In this document: positions 7,479 to 13,732 of the stretch, piece after piece
Layout: each line of letters starts with the position of its first letter
Numbering within the stretch: position 1 is the first letter of the stretch
Assembly: GCA_013821025.1 (NCBI GenBank)
Contig: JACDHN010000024.1
Location: 1-13,732 of the forward strand
Direction of reading: 5' to 3'
From: Acidimicrobiia bacterium
GTDB taxonomy: Bacteria; Actinomycetota; Acidimicrobiia; Acidimicrobiales; Ilumatobacteraceae
DNA: 13,732 nt
Program-made: the position numbers and the translations under genes
The notes under the pieces: model-generated
What the model was told of the DNA's origin: nothing
What the model saw: only the letters and a program-made list of their open reading frames with translations
Databases searched by the model: none

Positions 7479-8051
7479 TCAGGTCGCCGGCTGGTCGTCC
7501 TTCGTTGCCTCGATCTCGAGCTCGAGGTTCACCTTGTCGCCGACGAGGAAGCCTCCAGCCGCCAGCGCCTGGTTCCACGTCAGCCCGAAGTCCTCCCGGC
7601 TGATCGTGGTCGTTGCCGAGAAGCCGGCGACTGTGGCGCCCCACGGATTGGCGCCGACACCGTTGAACTCCACATCGAACACGACGGGTTTGGTGACGCC
7701 GCGAATGGTCAGATTGCCGGCCAGTTCGTAGTCGCTCCCCGAGCCGGATACGCCGGTGGACTCGAAGGTCATCGCCGGGTGGTTCTCCACATCGAAGAAC
7801 TCGCCCGAGCGCAGGTGCTGATCGCGCGCCTCGTCGTTGGTGTCGATCGACGCCAATTGCACCGTGGCCGAGACCTTGGACCTGGCCGGGTCCTCGTCGA
7901 TGACGATGTCGGCGCCGTAATCGGTGAAACGACCGCGGACCCTGCTGATCATCATGTGGCGCACGGTGAACCCAACGCTCGAGTGAGCCGGATCGATGGT
8001 CCAGGTGCCAGCCGCCTCAGCGGTGGCGGGAGTGGTTTCGGGGTCGCTCAT
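7479..8051 (-). CDS. YceI family protein (cytoplasmic)
   Basis: The 190 residues form a YceI-like lipocalin-type barrel thought to bind long isoprenoid or lipid ligands. Family motifs are clear: WTIDPAHSSVGFTVRHM near the N-terminus, RDQHLRSGEFFDVENHP in the middle, GNLTIRGVTKPVVFDVEF, and ISREDFGLTWN near the end. There is no signal peptide, so this is the cytosolic form common in actinobacteria rather than the periplasmic E. coli type. I start at the ATG at 8051 (MSDPETT); the frame is open to 8102, but the extra 17 residues have no family match and would run into the regulatory region. It is divergent from a MarR regulator with a candidate operator between them, so repression by that regulator is a reasonable inference. 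Confidence 0.92.
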   Translation of the reverse strand: MSDPETTPATAEAAGTWTIDPAHSSVGFTVRHMMISRVRGRFTDYGADIVIDEDPARSKVSATVQLASIDTNDEARDQHLRSGEFFDVENHPAMTFESTGVSGSGSDYELAGNLTIRGVTKPVVFDVEFNGVGANPWGATVAGFSATTTISREDFGLTWNQALAAGGFLVGDKVNLELEIEATKDDQPAT

Positions 8052-8101
8052 GGTTGCTCGCTCGTTGGTCAGTGCTCGGATCGGATGATCTCGTTCACGC
8101 A

Positions 8102-8131
8102 AGCGTACCGGGCGGGAGCTTGCTGGCGCAA
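8102..8131 (-). promoter_or_regulatory. Candidate yceI promoter
   Basis: On the minus strand TTGCGC (8131-8126) and TACGCT (8107-8102) are separated by 18 nt and would start a transcript about 45 nt before the yceI ATG. The -35 element is the first half of the inverted repeat at 8120-8131, so a bound regulator would block it. Confidence 0.35.
8120..8131. promoter_or_regulatory. Candidate MarR operator TTGCTGGCGCAA
   Basis: An inverted repeat TTGC-N4-GCAA sits between the divergent yceI and marR genes. TTGC/GCAA half-sites are typical of MarR-family operators, such as those of the E. coli marO region. It overlaps the candidate -35 of yceI and lies 28-39 nt before the expected marR transcription start, so one dimer could control both genes. 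Confidence 0.4.
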
Positions 8132-8145
8132 CTGTTGTCGTGCGC

Positions 8146-8151
8146 TATGAT
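8146..8151 (+). promoter_or_regulatory. -10 element TATGAT of the MarR gene
   Basis: TATGAT matches the sigma-70 -10 consensus at five of six bases and ends 7 nt before the GTG at 8159, fitting a leaderless transcript. It overlaps two upstream ATG codons (8147, 8150), which would then not be transcribed. TTGCTG at 8120-8125 could be a -35, but the 20-nt spacing is long. Confidence 0.55.
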
Positions 8152-8158
8152 GTCTTCG

Positions 8159-8638
8159 GTGAGTGGCAGCGAATCCAAGCCCAGGTGGCTCGACGAGAAC
8201 GAACAGCGTGCATGGCGGGCCTACGTCGAATGCGTCGGCGATCTGTTCACGGCGTTCGAGAACGATCTGACCGAGTTCGGCTTGACGATGGGTGATTATC
8301 AGGTGCTGGTGTACCTGTCCGAGGCCGACGACCAAGCGCTGCGGATGTGCGACCTCGCCCGGCGGTTGCAACTCTCCCCGAGCGGTCTGACGAGGCGGCT
8401 CGACGGCATGGTGAAGGCTGGTTGGGTACGCCGCCAAAACTCCCAGATCGACCGTCGCGTGATGTTGGCCGAGCTCACCGACGCCGGACGTACAGCACTC
8501 GACGACGCCGCTCCTGGACATGTGGCGAGCGTGCGGCGCCACCTGATCGATCGACTCGACCGCCACCAGGTCCAGGTGATGGCCGAGATATTCACCGCAG
8601 TCGGCGACGGCCTGCGTAAGGAGAGCGACGTCCCCTGA
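8159..8638 (+). CDS. MarR family transcriptional regulator
   Basis: The 159 residues have an N-terminal dimer helix (WLDENEQRAWRAYVECV), a winged helix-turn-helix in the middle (about 45-105: LTMGDYQVLVYLSEA, then MCDLARRLQLSPSGLTRRLDGMVKAGWVRR), the wing with the family's conserved DRR (QIDRRVMLAELTDAG), and a C-terminal dimerisation helix. Two cysteines (C25, C64) are present, but there is no evident OhrR-type redox sensor arrangement. I chose the GTG at 8159 because a TATGAT -10 element lies just upstream; the ATGs at 8147 or 8150 are alternatives adding 3-4 residues, and none has a Shine-Dalgarno. It is divergent from yceI, the likely target. The ligand is unknown. Confidence 0.92.
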   Translation: MSGSESKPRWLDENEQRAWRAYVECVGDLFTAFENDLTEFGLTMGDYQVLVYLSEADDQALRMCDLARRLQLSPSGLTRRLDGMVKAGWVRRQNSQIDRRVMLAELTDAGRTALDDAAPGHVASVRRHLIDRLDRHQVQVMAEIFTAVGDGLRKESDVP

Positions 8639-8649
8639 ACGACGCGACC

Positions 8650-8766
8650 GGTCACGCAGCCATCATGCGGCCGCCGAAGCGCCTGCAGGCGCCGGCGTGC
8701 CGAGCCGGGTCTTCACCTCTGAACCACGCGGCCTGGTCACGCACGCATGATGCGGCCGCCGAAGCG
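8650..8766. repeat. Two copies of a 32-bp direct repeat between convergent genes
   Basis: Copies at 8650-8681 and 8735-8766 match at 29 of 32 positions, start to start 85 bp. Both hold TGCGGCCGCCGAAGCG, including the 8-bp palindrome GCGGCCGC; copy 2 also has the palindrome CGCATGATGCG. A perfect palindrome GCCTGCAGGC (8681-8690) follows copy 1. The repeat fills the 151-bp gap between the marR and SDR gene ends. Whether it is a dispersed element, a protein-binding site or a terminator is unknown. Confidence 0.7.
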
Positions 8767-8789
8767 AGCGACGCAAATGAGGGCGAAAG

Positions 8790-9566
8790 TCATTTTGGAG
8801 GCATTCGGATGCCGCCGTCGACGCGGATGGTCTCGGCGTTCAGGTAGCTGTTGCGCACGCACTCCAGCACCACCGACGCCAGCTCCTCGGGCTCACCGAG
8901 GCGCTGCGGAAACAGCACTCCCTTGCGCAGGTTGGCCTTGAAAGCCTCACTGCCTTCTCCCTCGCCGTAGATCGGAGTGTCGATGAGCCCCGGCGCCACG
9001 GTGTTGACTCGGACACCGATGGCGGCGAGGTCGCGAGCGACCGGCAGTGTCATGCCCACGATGCCGCCTTTCGACGCCGAGTAGCTGGCCTGCCCGATCT
9101 GGCCGTCGAACGCGGCGACAGATGCGATGTTCACGATCGCGCCGCGCTCACCCGAGTCGAGCGGCTCGGTCTGGCTCATGGCCGTGCCGGCGATGCGGAT
9201 GCAGTCGAACGTGCCGACCAGGTTGATGGCGACCACCCGCTTGAAGGCGTCCAGATCGGCCGCCGACTCGTACGAACCGTCCTTGCCCACGGTGCGCTGG
9301 GCCCAGCCGATGCCGGCCGAGTTCACGAGCACCCGCAGCGGCCCGGCCGACTTTGCCATCTCGACGGCGTCGACGATGTCCTCCGTCTTCGTCACGTCGA
9401 CCGTGGCGAACATCCCGCCGATCTCATCGGCGAGCTCGTTGCCCTTGTCGGCCTGCAGGTCGGCGATGACCACCTTGGCGCCGGCCTCGGCCAGCGTCCT
9501 GCACACGGCAGCTCCGATGCCCGACGCCCCACCCGTCACGACCGCACTCACACCGTTGATGTCCAT
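8790..9566 (-). CDS. Short-chain dehydrogenase, 3-hydroxyacyl-CoA dehydrogenase type II-like
   Basis: A classical cytosolic SDR of 258 residues. The cofactor site TGGASGIG is at 11-18, an Asp ends the second strand (D36 in VVIADLQ, indicating NAD preference), NSAGI is at 82-86, and the catalytic S149, Y162 and K166 lie in NIASVAAF and YSASK. VAPGLIDTP follows, and the C-terminus is VDGGIRMPPK. The inserted loop with AQRTVGKDGSYE after NSAGI and the sequence around the Tyr resemble the HSD17B10 / type II 3-hydroxyacyl-CoA dehydrogenase group, which acts in fatty-acid or branched-chain degradation; that assignment is by family resemblance only. It is divergent from the PLP-enzyme gene with 71 bp between them. 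TATCGT 8 nt before the ATG suggests a leaderless transcript. Confidence 0.9.
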   Translation of the reverse strand: MDINGVSAVVTGGASGIGAAVCRTLAEAGAKVVIADLQADKGNELADEIGGMFATVDVTKTEDIVDAVEMAKSAGPLRVLVNSAGIGWAQRTVGKDGSYESAADLDAFKRVVAINLVGTFDCIRIAGTAMSQTEPLDSGERGAIVNIASVAAFDGQIGQASYSASKGGIVGMTLPVARDLAAIGVRVNTVAPGLIDTPIYGEGEGSEAFKANLRKGVLFPQRLGEPEELASVVLECVRNSYLNAETIRVDGGIRMPPK

Positions 9567-9574
9567 GACGCGGG

Positions 9575-9580
9575 ACGATA
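9575..9580 (-). promoter_or_regulatory. Candidate -10 of the SDR gene (leaderless)
   Basis: On the minus strand TATCGT ends 8 nt before the SDR ATG at 9566, with no Shine-Dalgarno between. This is consistent with transcription starting at or within a base or two of the start codon. Confidence 0.45.
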
Positions 9581-9624
9581 CGTCACCGCCGGAACGGACC
9601 GGGATCTAGTGCTGCTGCCGGCGG

Positions 9625-9630
9625 TAGCGT
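9625..9630 (+). promoter_or_regulatory. Candidate -10 of the PLP-enzyme gene (leaderless)
   Basis: TAGCGT ends 7 nt before the GTG at 9638, with no Shine-Dalgarno. It and the SDR -10 share a 71-bp divergent promoter region. Confidence 0.45.
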
Positions 9631-9637
9631 CTCAGCG

Positions 9638-10804
9638 GTGCGCGACCAGCCGGCACCTGCCACCCGAGCGATCACCGCAGGACGTCGCCAGCAGGGATCC
9701 AGCCTGGCGCCGCCACTCTGGGGCGCCAGCACATGGCAGACCGAAGGACTCGACGACACCCGCAAGCGGGCCGTCGACATGCGTCCCGACGATTTCTACA
9801 GCCGCTACGCCAACCCGACGGTGCGGGCGTTCGAGGAGGCGATGGCAGAGTTGGAGAACGCCGAGGAGGCACTGGCCTTCGGATCGGGCATGGGCGCCAT
9901 CGCCTCGACAGTGCTCGCCCTGTGCTCGGCCGGGGACCACATCGTCGCCCAGCAGCAGCTTTACGCCGGCACGCTGGCATTCATCCAGGGCCCGTGCGCC
10001 CGCTTCGGTATCGAGCACACGCTGGTCGACGGCACGAGGCCCGGCGCATTCGCCGAGGCGGTGCAGCCCGGCCGGACGATGCTCGTGGTCGCCGAATCGC
10101 CGTCCAACCCGCGCCTCGATCTGGTGGACCTCGAGGACCTCGGCCGGGTGGCCGGACCGTTCACGCTCGTCGATTCCACGTTCGCCACGCCGATCGGCCA
10201 GCGACCGATCGATTTTGGAGTCGACCTGGTGCTGCACTCGGCGACGAAGGGCATCAGCGGCCACAACGATGCGACGCTCGGCGTCGTCGCCGGCGCCCGG
10301 GATCTGCTCGACGCCATATGGGCCTACGGCGTGCTGCACGGCGCCGCCCCATCGCCGTACGACGCGCTCAACGGCATCCGCGGGATCCGCACACTCGCCG
10401 TCCGCCAACATCACCAGGCCGGCGTCGCCCTACGCCTCGCCGAGTTGCTCGTCGCCCACCCCGGCGTCGTTGCCGTGCACTACCCGGGCCTGGCGGACCA
10501 TCCTCAGCACGCGCTGGCGTGCCGTCAGCTGCTGTGCCCGCCCACCGTGCTCGCCATCGACCTGCGAGGCGGGCTGGACAGCGCCCGCACGATGATGGAC
10601 GGCCTACGTCTCGTGCGATGCGCCACATCGCTTGGCGGACCAGAGACGCTCGTGTGCCATTCCGCGTCCAGCACGCATGTGAGCCTGACGCCCGACGAGC
10701 AGCAGCGCATCGGCATCACGCCGGGTCTGGTGCGCATCTCGGTCGGCCTCGAAGACGCCGACGACCTGATCGCCGATCTCACGCAGGCCATTCCGGTCTC
10801 ATGA
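9638..10804 (+). CDS. Cys/Met-metabolism PLP-dependent enzyme (cystathionine gamma-synthase/lyase family)
   Basis: The 388 residues match the family's usual length. Visible are YSRYANPT (54-61, whose Y54 and R56 bind the neighbouring subunit's PLP phosphate), GSGMGA (82-87, phosphate loop), ESPSNP (153-158), VDSTFATP (178-185) with D179 for the pyridine nitrogen, the PLP lysine K204 in HSATKGISGHND, and near the C-terminus SLGGPETL and LVRISVGLEDADDLIADL. Two places differ from common members: LYAGT where LYGGT or LYGCT is usual, and TKGISGHND where TKYxxGHxD is usual. It lacks the methionine gamma-lyase active-site Cys. It could be a cystathionine gamma-synthase or lyase, or an O-acyl-homoserine sulfhydrylase; the sequence does not decide. 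The GTG start has a -10-like hexamer just upstream and no Shine-Dalgarno. Neighbours give no pathway hint. Confidence 0.9.
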   Translation: MRDQPAPATRAITAGRRQQGSSLAPPLWGASTWQTEGLDDTRKRAVDMRPDDFYSRYANPTVRAFEEAMAELENAEEALAFGSGMGAIASTVLALCSAGDHIVAQQQLYAGTLAFIQGPCARFGIEHTLVDGTRPGAFAEAVQPGRTMLVVAESPSNPRLDLVDLEDLGRVAGPFTLVDSTFATPIGQRPIDFGVDLVLHSATKGISGHNDATLGVVAGARDLLDAIWAYGVLHGAAPSPYDALNGIRGIRTLAVRQHHQAGVALRLAELLVAHPGVVAVHYPGLADHPQHALACRQLLCPPTVLAIDLRGGLDSARTMMDGLRLVRCATSLGGPETLVCHSASSTHVSLTPDEQQRIGITPGLVRISVGLEDADDLIADLTQAIPVS

Positions 10805-10899
10805 CACGCTCGGTCTCTCGTCTTTGCTTTGTCGCATGACGCGCCGAGCAACTCGCGCCCTCGATAACCCGCGGGCTTCCAGGACGTGACCAAGTTTGT

Positions 10900-10905
10900 T
10901 ACAGT
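10900..10905 (+). promoter_or_regulatory. Candidate -10 TACAGT in the gap after the PLP-enzyme gene
   Basis: TACAGT stands in a locally AT-richer stretch (AAGTTTGTTACAGTT) of an otherwise GC-rich gap. A start about 7 nt downstream would give a leader of about 45 nt ending in a perfect AGGAGG. No convincing -35. Confidence 0.35.
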
Positions 10906-10956
10906 TCCGTGTCGAACGGATCCCGAGGGCACACCCAACGACGTGCCAGGAGGATC

Positions 10957-11139
10957 GTGGTGAAGGTGGCGAACCACCACGCCGCCCAGCCACCGTTCAC
11001 GAAGCCCGGCCCCGCTGTCGAACCGCCATCGCAGCGGGGTCGGGTCGCGTCCGTCGCAGTGCGCTTAGTGCTGCCGAGAGCGATGAGGGATGGCCGACAC
11101 CGCCATCTGATCCACGGCGTCGTTCATCGGATCTCCTGA
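10957..11139 (+). CDS. Possible small protein of 60 residues, unrecognised
   Basis: AGGAGG (10948-10953) lies 3 nt before GTG 10957 and 6 nt before a second in-frame GTG (10960), the better spaced start. It is the strongest Shine-Dalgarno in the window. The frame begins VVKVANHHAAQPPFTKPG and is Pro/His/Arg-rich with no membrane segment; the first 40 or so codons have mostly G or C in third position. I recognise no family. The last 75 nt overlap rnhA antisense, where coding signal probably belongs to rnhA. A hairpin GGCAC-N10-GTGCC (10928-10947) sits directly before the AGGAGG, and a strong hairpin (11008-11041) lies inside the frame. The segment could instead be a small RNA. Confidence 0.3.
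   Translation: MVKVANHHAAQPPFTKPGPAVEPPSQRGRVASVAVRLVLPRAMRDGRHRHLIHGVVHRIS
11008..11041. terminator. Strong hairpin between the PLP-enzyme and rnhA genes
   Basis: CCCCGCTG (11010-11017) pairs perfectly with CAGCGGGG (11032-11039) across a 14-nt loop, extended by a G-U and a G-C pair. It is 24 nt beyond the rnhA stop on the minus strand and about 200 nt beyond the PLP-enzyme stop. No T-run follows on either strand; actinobacterial terminators often lack one. It could also end a transcript started near 10912. Confidence 0.45.
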
Positions 11140-11553
11140 GTGGCCCTTGACCCATCCGAACGTGGCACCCGTCTCGGCCACCAGCGCGACGAGGGGCCGC
11201 CAAAGATCGGCATTGGCCACCGGCTGCTTCTTGGCGTTGCGCCAGCCGTTGGCCTGCCAGCGCACCCACCAACGGTCGCGAAAGCAGTTGACGACGTACG
11301 TCGAGTCCGACATCACCATGAGCGGCAGCGGCTGCTGTTGCAACGCCGTCAGCGCCTCGAGAGCTGCTCGGATCTCCATGCGCTGGTTCGTCGTCGACGG
11401 CTCACCACCGGAACCCGACGGCTCGGCGGTGGGGGCGACGGCCCACGCCCATCCGCCGGGCCCCGGATTGCCGCTGCACGCCCCGTCGGTGTACACGAGC
11501 ATGGGTCCGTCAGCGCGGTCGGCGTCACCATCCCGATCGAAGAGCGTCGTCAC
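11065..11553 (-). CDS. rnhA: Ribonuclease HI
   Basis: A cytosolic endonuclease of 162 residues that cuts RNA in RNA-DNA hybrids. All four metal-binding carboxylates are present: D23 (YTDGACSGNPGPGGW), E60 (QRMEIRAALEAL), D83 (SDSTYVV) and D145 (GDPMNDAVD), plus H138 in KGHSG. The basic WVRWQANGWRNAKKQPVAN handle region (about 97-114) is typical of the HI type. The protein ends shortly after the last motif, with no extra C-terminal domain. The start is GTG at 11553; an ATG at codon 18, just before LVYTDG, would also give a complete enzyme and cannot be excluded, since neither has a good Shine-Dalgarno. It is divergent from aceE, 80 bp apart. Confidence 0.93.
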   Translation of the reverse strand: MTTLFDRDGDADRADGPMLVYTDGACSGNPGPGGWAWAVAPTAEPSGSGGEPSTTNQRMEIRAALEALTALQQQPLPLMVMSDSTYVVNCFRDRWWVRWQANGWRNAKKQPVANADLWRPLVALVAETGATFGWVKGHSGDPMNDAVDQMAVSAIPHRSRQH

Positions 11554-11603
11554 CGGCTCCAGTCTGTCGCACCGGTCCGGATTCCGGCGGACATCCGGGC
11601 GCT

Positions 11604-11632
11604 ACTGATCGGTAATGGTGCGAGACTGATCG
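11604..11632 (+). repeat. ACTGATCG direct repeat in front of aceE
   Basis: ACTGATCG occurs at 11604-11611 and 11625-11632, exactly 21 bp (two helical turns) apart, the second ending 1 nt before the aceE ATG. The same octamer lies just before the ATG of the 4384-4821 gene (4832-4825, minus strand). Role unknown; it may be a regulator site or part of a start region. Confidence 0.4.
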
Positions 11633-11633
11633 C

Positions 11634-13732
11634 ATGATCTTTGACGGGTACGTGCACCAGATCCCCGACACCGATCCGGTCGAGACGGGCGAATGGCTCG
11701 ACTCGCTCGACGCCGCCATCGACGCACACGGGAAGACCCGCGCCCGCTACCTGCTCTCACGTTTGCTGGAACGTGCGACAGCGGCGCAGGTGAGCTTCCC
11801 GGCCACAGTGTCGACTCCTTACGTCAACACCATCCCGCGCGAGCAGGAACCTTGGTTCCCCGGCGACGAGCACATCGAGCGCCGCATTCGCGCCTTCATC
11901 CGATGGAACGCGGCGATGATGGTGATCAAGGCGAACAAGATCGCAGAGGGCATCGGCGGCCACCTGTCCACGTTTGCCAGCTCGGCCAGCCTCTACGAGA
12001 TCGGCTTCAACCACTTCTTCCGTGGCAAGGAGGACGGCACGGCCGGAGATCACGTGTACTTCCAAGGCCACGCCGCCCCAGGGATCTACGCACGTGCCTA
12101 CCTCGAGGGGCGCCTCACCAACGACGACCTCGACCACTTCCGGCGCGAGATCGGCCGCGAGAATCGGGGGCTGTCGAGCTACCCGCATCCCCGCCTGATG
12201 CCCGAGTTCTGGGAGTTCCCGACCGTTTCGATGGGCTTGGGCCCGATCTCGGCGCTGTATCAGGCCCGCTTCAACCGCTACCTGCTGAACCGCGAGCTCT
12301 CCGACACCAGCAACTCACGGATTTGGGCGTTCCTCGGCGACGGCGAGTGCGACGAACCCGAGAGCCTTGGCGCCATCTCACTGGCCGCCCGCGAGCACCT
12401 CGACAACCTGATCTTCGTCGTCAACTGCAACCTGCAGCGCCTCGACGGCCCCGTACGGGGCAACGGCAAGATCATCCAAGAGCTCGAGGCGGTGTTCCGC
12501 GGGGCAGGCTGGAACGTCATCAAGGTGATCTGGGGTTCGAAGTGGGACGAGCTGGTCGCCAAGGACAAGGACGGCGCACTGCTCAACAAGATGAACACGA
12601 CCGTCGACGGCGAGTTCCAGCGTTACTCCGTAGAGAGCGGTGAGTACATCCGCGACCACTTCTTCGGTCCCGACCCCCGGCTGCGCCAGATCGTGTCGCA
12701 TCTCAACGACGACGATCTGCGCAACCTGCCCCGCGGCGGTCACGACTACCGCAAGTTGTATGCCGCCTACAAAGCCGCTACCGAGAACCTCGGCAGCGGC
12801 GCCCCGACCGTCATCCTGTGCAAGACCATCAAGGGCTGGACGCTGGGGCCAGGCTTCGAGGGGCGCAACGCCACCCACCAGATCAAGAAGATGAAGAAGG
12901 AGGAGCTCGTCGCTCTGCGCGACCGGCTGTACCTGCACGACGAGATCCCCGAGGATGCCATCGAGGCCGACGACCCTCCGTACTTCCGCCCGGCGAAGGA
13001 CTCGATCGAGTACCAGTACATGATGGAGCGTCGCAAGGCGCTCGGCGGGCCGTTGCCGAGTCGCAGCACCAAGGTGCGCAAGCCCATCCAGCTCGCGCCC
13101 GAGGAGACCTACGCCGAGCTGCTCGGAGGCTCCGGCAAGCAGCAGGTCAGCACGACGATGGGGTTCACGCGGCTGCTGCGCACGCTGGCACGGGATGCCC
13201 GCATGGGCCCACGGGTGGTGCCGATCATCCCCGACGAGGCACGCACGTTCGGCATGGACGCCCTGTTCCGGGAGCTGAGGATCTACGCCGCCCAGGGCCA
13301 GAAGTACGAGTCGGTCGACCACGACCTGCTGCTCTCCTACACCGAGAGCGATGACGGGCAGATCCTGGAGGAGGGGATCACCGAGGCCGGCTCCACGTCC
13401 AGCTTCATCGCCGCCGGCACCAGCTACGCCACCCACGCCGTGCCGATGGTGCCGTTCTACACGTTCTATTCGATGTTCGGCTTCCAGCGCGTCGGCGACC
13501 TCATCTGGCAGGCGGCCGACCAGCGCGCCAGGGGCTTCCTGCTCGGCGCTACGGCCGGGCGCACCACATTGGCCGGCGAGGGACTGCAGCATCAGGACGG
13601 CCACAGCCATGTGCTGGCCAGCACCGTCCCGCCGTGCCAGGCCTACGATCCGGCGTTCGCCTACGAGGTGGCCACCATCGTGCGCCTGGGACTCGAGCGC
13701 ATGTACGGGTCCGACAGCCCCGACGGCGATCG
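11634..13732 (+). CDS. aceE: Pyruvate dehydrogenase E1, homodimeric type (3' end beyond window)
   Basis: A thiamine-diphosphate enzyme that decarboxylates pyruvate and acetylates the E2 lipoyl arm. The visible 699 residues (family about 880-930) match AceE throughout: HLSTFASSASLYEIGFNHF, QGHAAPGIYARAYLEGR, the cofactor motif GDG (235-237) to NCN (264-266) with GECDEPES and LQRLDGPVRGNGKII, KTIKGWTLG, the NATHQIKKM loop, the catalytic Glu in EEGITEAGS, and GLQHQDGHSH. The E. coli enzyme reads E where Q stands in the last motif. The ATG at 11634 begins MIFDGYVHQIPDTDPVETGEWLDS, the expected N-terminus. There is no Shine-Dalgarno; GAGACT 6 nt before the ATG might be a poor -10 of a leaderless transcript. 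Its E2 and E3 partners lie about 7-10 kb to the left on the other strand. Confidence 0.96.
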   Translation, partial: MIFDGYVHQIPDTDPVETGEWLDSLDAAIDAHGKTRARYLLSRLLERATAAQVSFPATVSTPYVNTIPREQEPWFPGDEHIERRIRAFIRWNAAMMVIKANKIAEGIGGHLSTFASSASLYEIGFNHFFRGKEDGTAGDHVYFQGHAAPGIYARAYLEGRLTNDDLDHFRREIGRENRGLSSYPHPRLMPEFWEFPTVSMGLGPISALYQARFNRYLLNRELSDTSNSRIWAFLGDGECDEPESLGAISLAAREHLDNLIFVVNCNLQRLDGPVRGNGKIIQELEAVFRGAGWNVIKVIWGSKWDELVAKDKDGALLNKMNTTVDGEFQRYSVESGEYIRDHFFGPDPRLRQIVSHLNDDDLRNLPRGGHDYRKLYAAYKAATENLGSGAPTVILCKTIKGWTLGPGFEGRNATHQIKKMKKEELVALRDRLYLHDEIPEDAIEADDPPYFRPAKDSIEYQYMMERRKALGGPLPSRSTKVRKPIQLAPEETYAELLGGSGKQQVSTTMGFTRLLRTLARDARMGPRVVPIIPDEARTFGMDALFRELRIYAAQGQKYESVDHDLLLSYTESDDGQILEEGITEAGSTSSFIAAGTSYATHAVPMVPFYTFYSMFGFQRVGDLIWQAADQRARGFLLGATAGRTTLAGEGLQHQDGHSHVLASTVPPCQAYDPAFAYEVATIVRLGLERMYGSDSPDGD

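Noticed and set aside
8052..8158. Longer starts for YceI (8102) and MarR (8054)
   Set aside because: These would overlap each other across the promoter region, and the extra residues match neither family.
8665..8847. A 60-codon plus-strand frame between the marR and SDR gene ends
   Set aside because: It begins inside one repeat copy, crosses the other, runs into the SDR gene antisense, and has no Shine-Dalgarno or recognisable content.
1..13732. CRISPR arrays, tRNA or rRNA genes, transposases, phage or toxin-antitoxin modules
   Set aside because: I looked on both strands and found no spaced repeat array, no cloverleaf-like segment and no mobile-element protein; the gene content is housekeeping.

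Overview
The window is a GC-rich stretch of ordinary-looking chromosome, probably from an actinobacterium. Pointers are the homodimeric-type pyruvate dehydrogenase E1 (AceE), the single-lipoyl-domain E2 with long Ala/Pro/Glu linkers, several GTG starts, and start codons 6-8 nt after a TANNNT hexamer (leaderless transcripts). An Acidimicrobiia-type organism would fit, but that is inference. I saw no phage, transposase, CRISPR array, tRNA or rRNA.

Positions 1-6301, all minus strand, transcription right to left: a two-domain membrane protein (6301-4874), a small membrane-anchored protein (4821-4384), dihydrolipoamide dehydrogenase (E3, 4307-2898), the E2 acyltransferase (2861-1248), and one continuous frame joining LipB to LipA (1245 to the left edge). 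E3, E2 and the lipoate enzymes sit 36 bp and 2 bp apart and look like an operon that makes the lipoyl-bearing E2, its lipoylating enzymes and E3 together. The E1 partner, AceE, lies at the right edge (11634 onward, plus strand, cut off).

Positions 6302-11633 hold unrelated housekeeping and accessory genes. These are a TIGR01777-type epimerase (+), a cytoplasmic YceI-like protein (-) divergent from a MarR regulator (+) with a candidate shared operator, an SDR dehydrogenase of the 3-hydroxyacyl-CoA dehydrogenase type II kind (-), a Cys/Met-metabolism PLP enzyme (+), and RNase HI (-). Two small intergenic regions carry unexplained structure: a 32-bp direct repeat at 8650-8766, and a promoter / Shine-Dalgarno / hairpin-rich segment at 10900-11041 that may be a small gene or a small RNA.

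The points most worth checking are the LipB-LipA fusion frame, a roughly 28-residue in-frame insertion in its LipB part that coincides with a perfect GC-rich palindrome, the candidate small gene or RNA near 10.9-11.1 kb, and the MarR/YceI operator. Nothing here looks like a new defence or mobile system.
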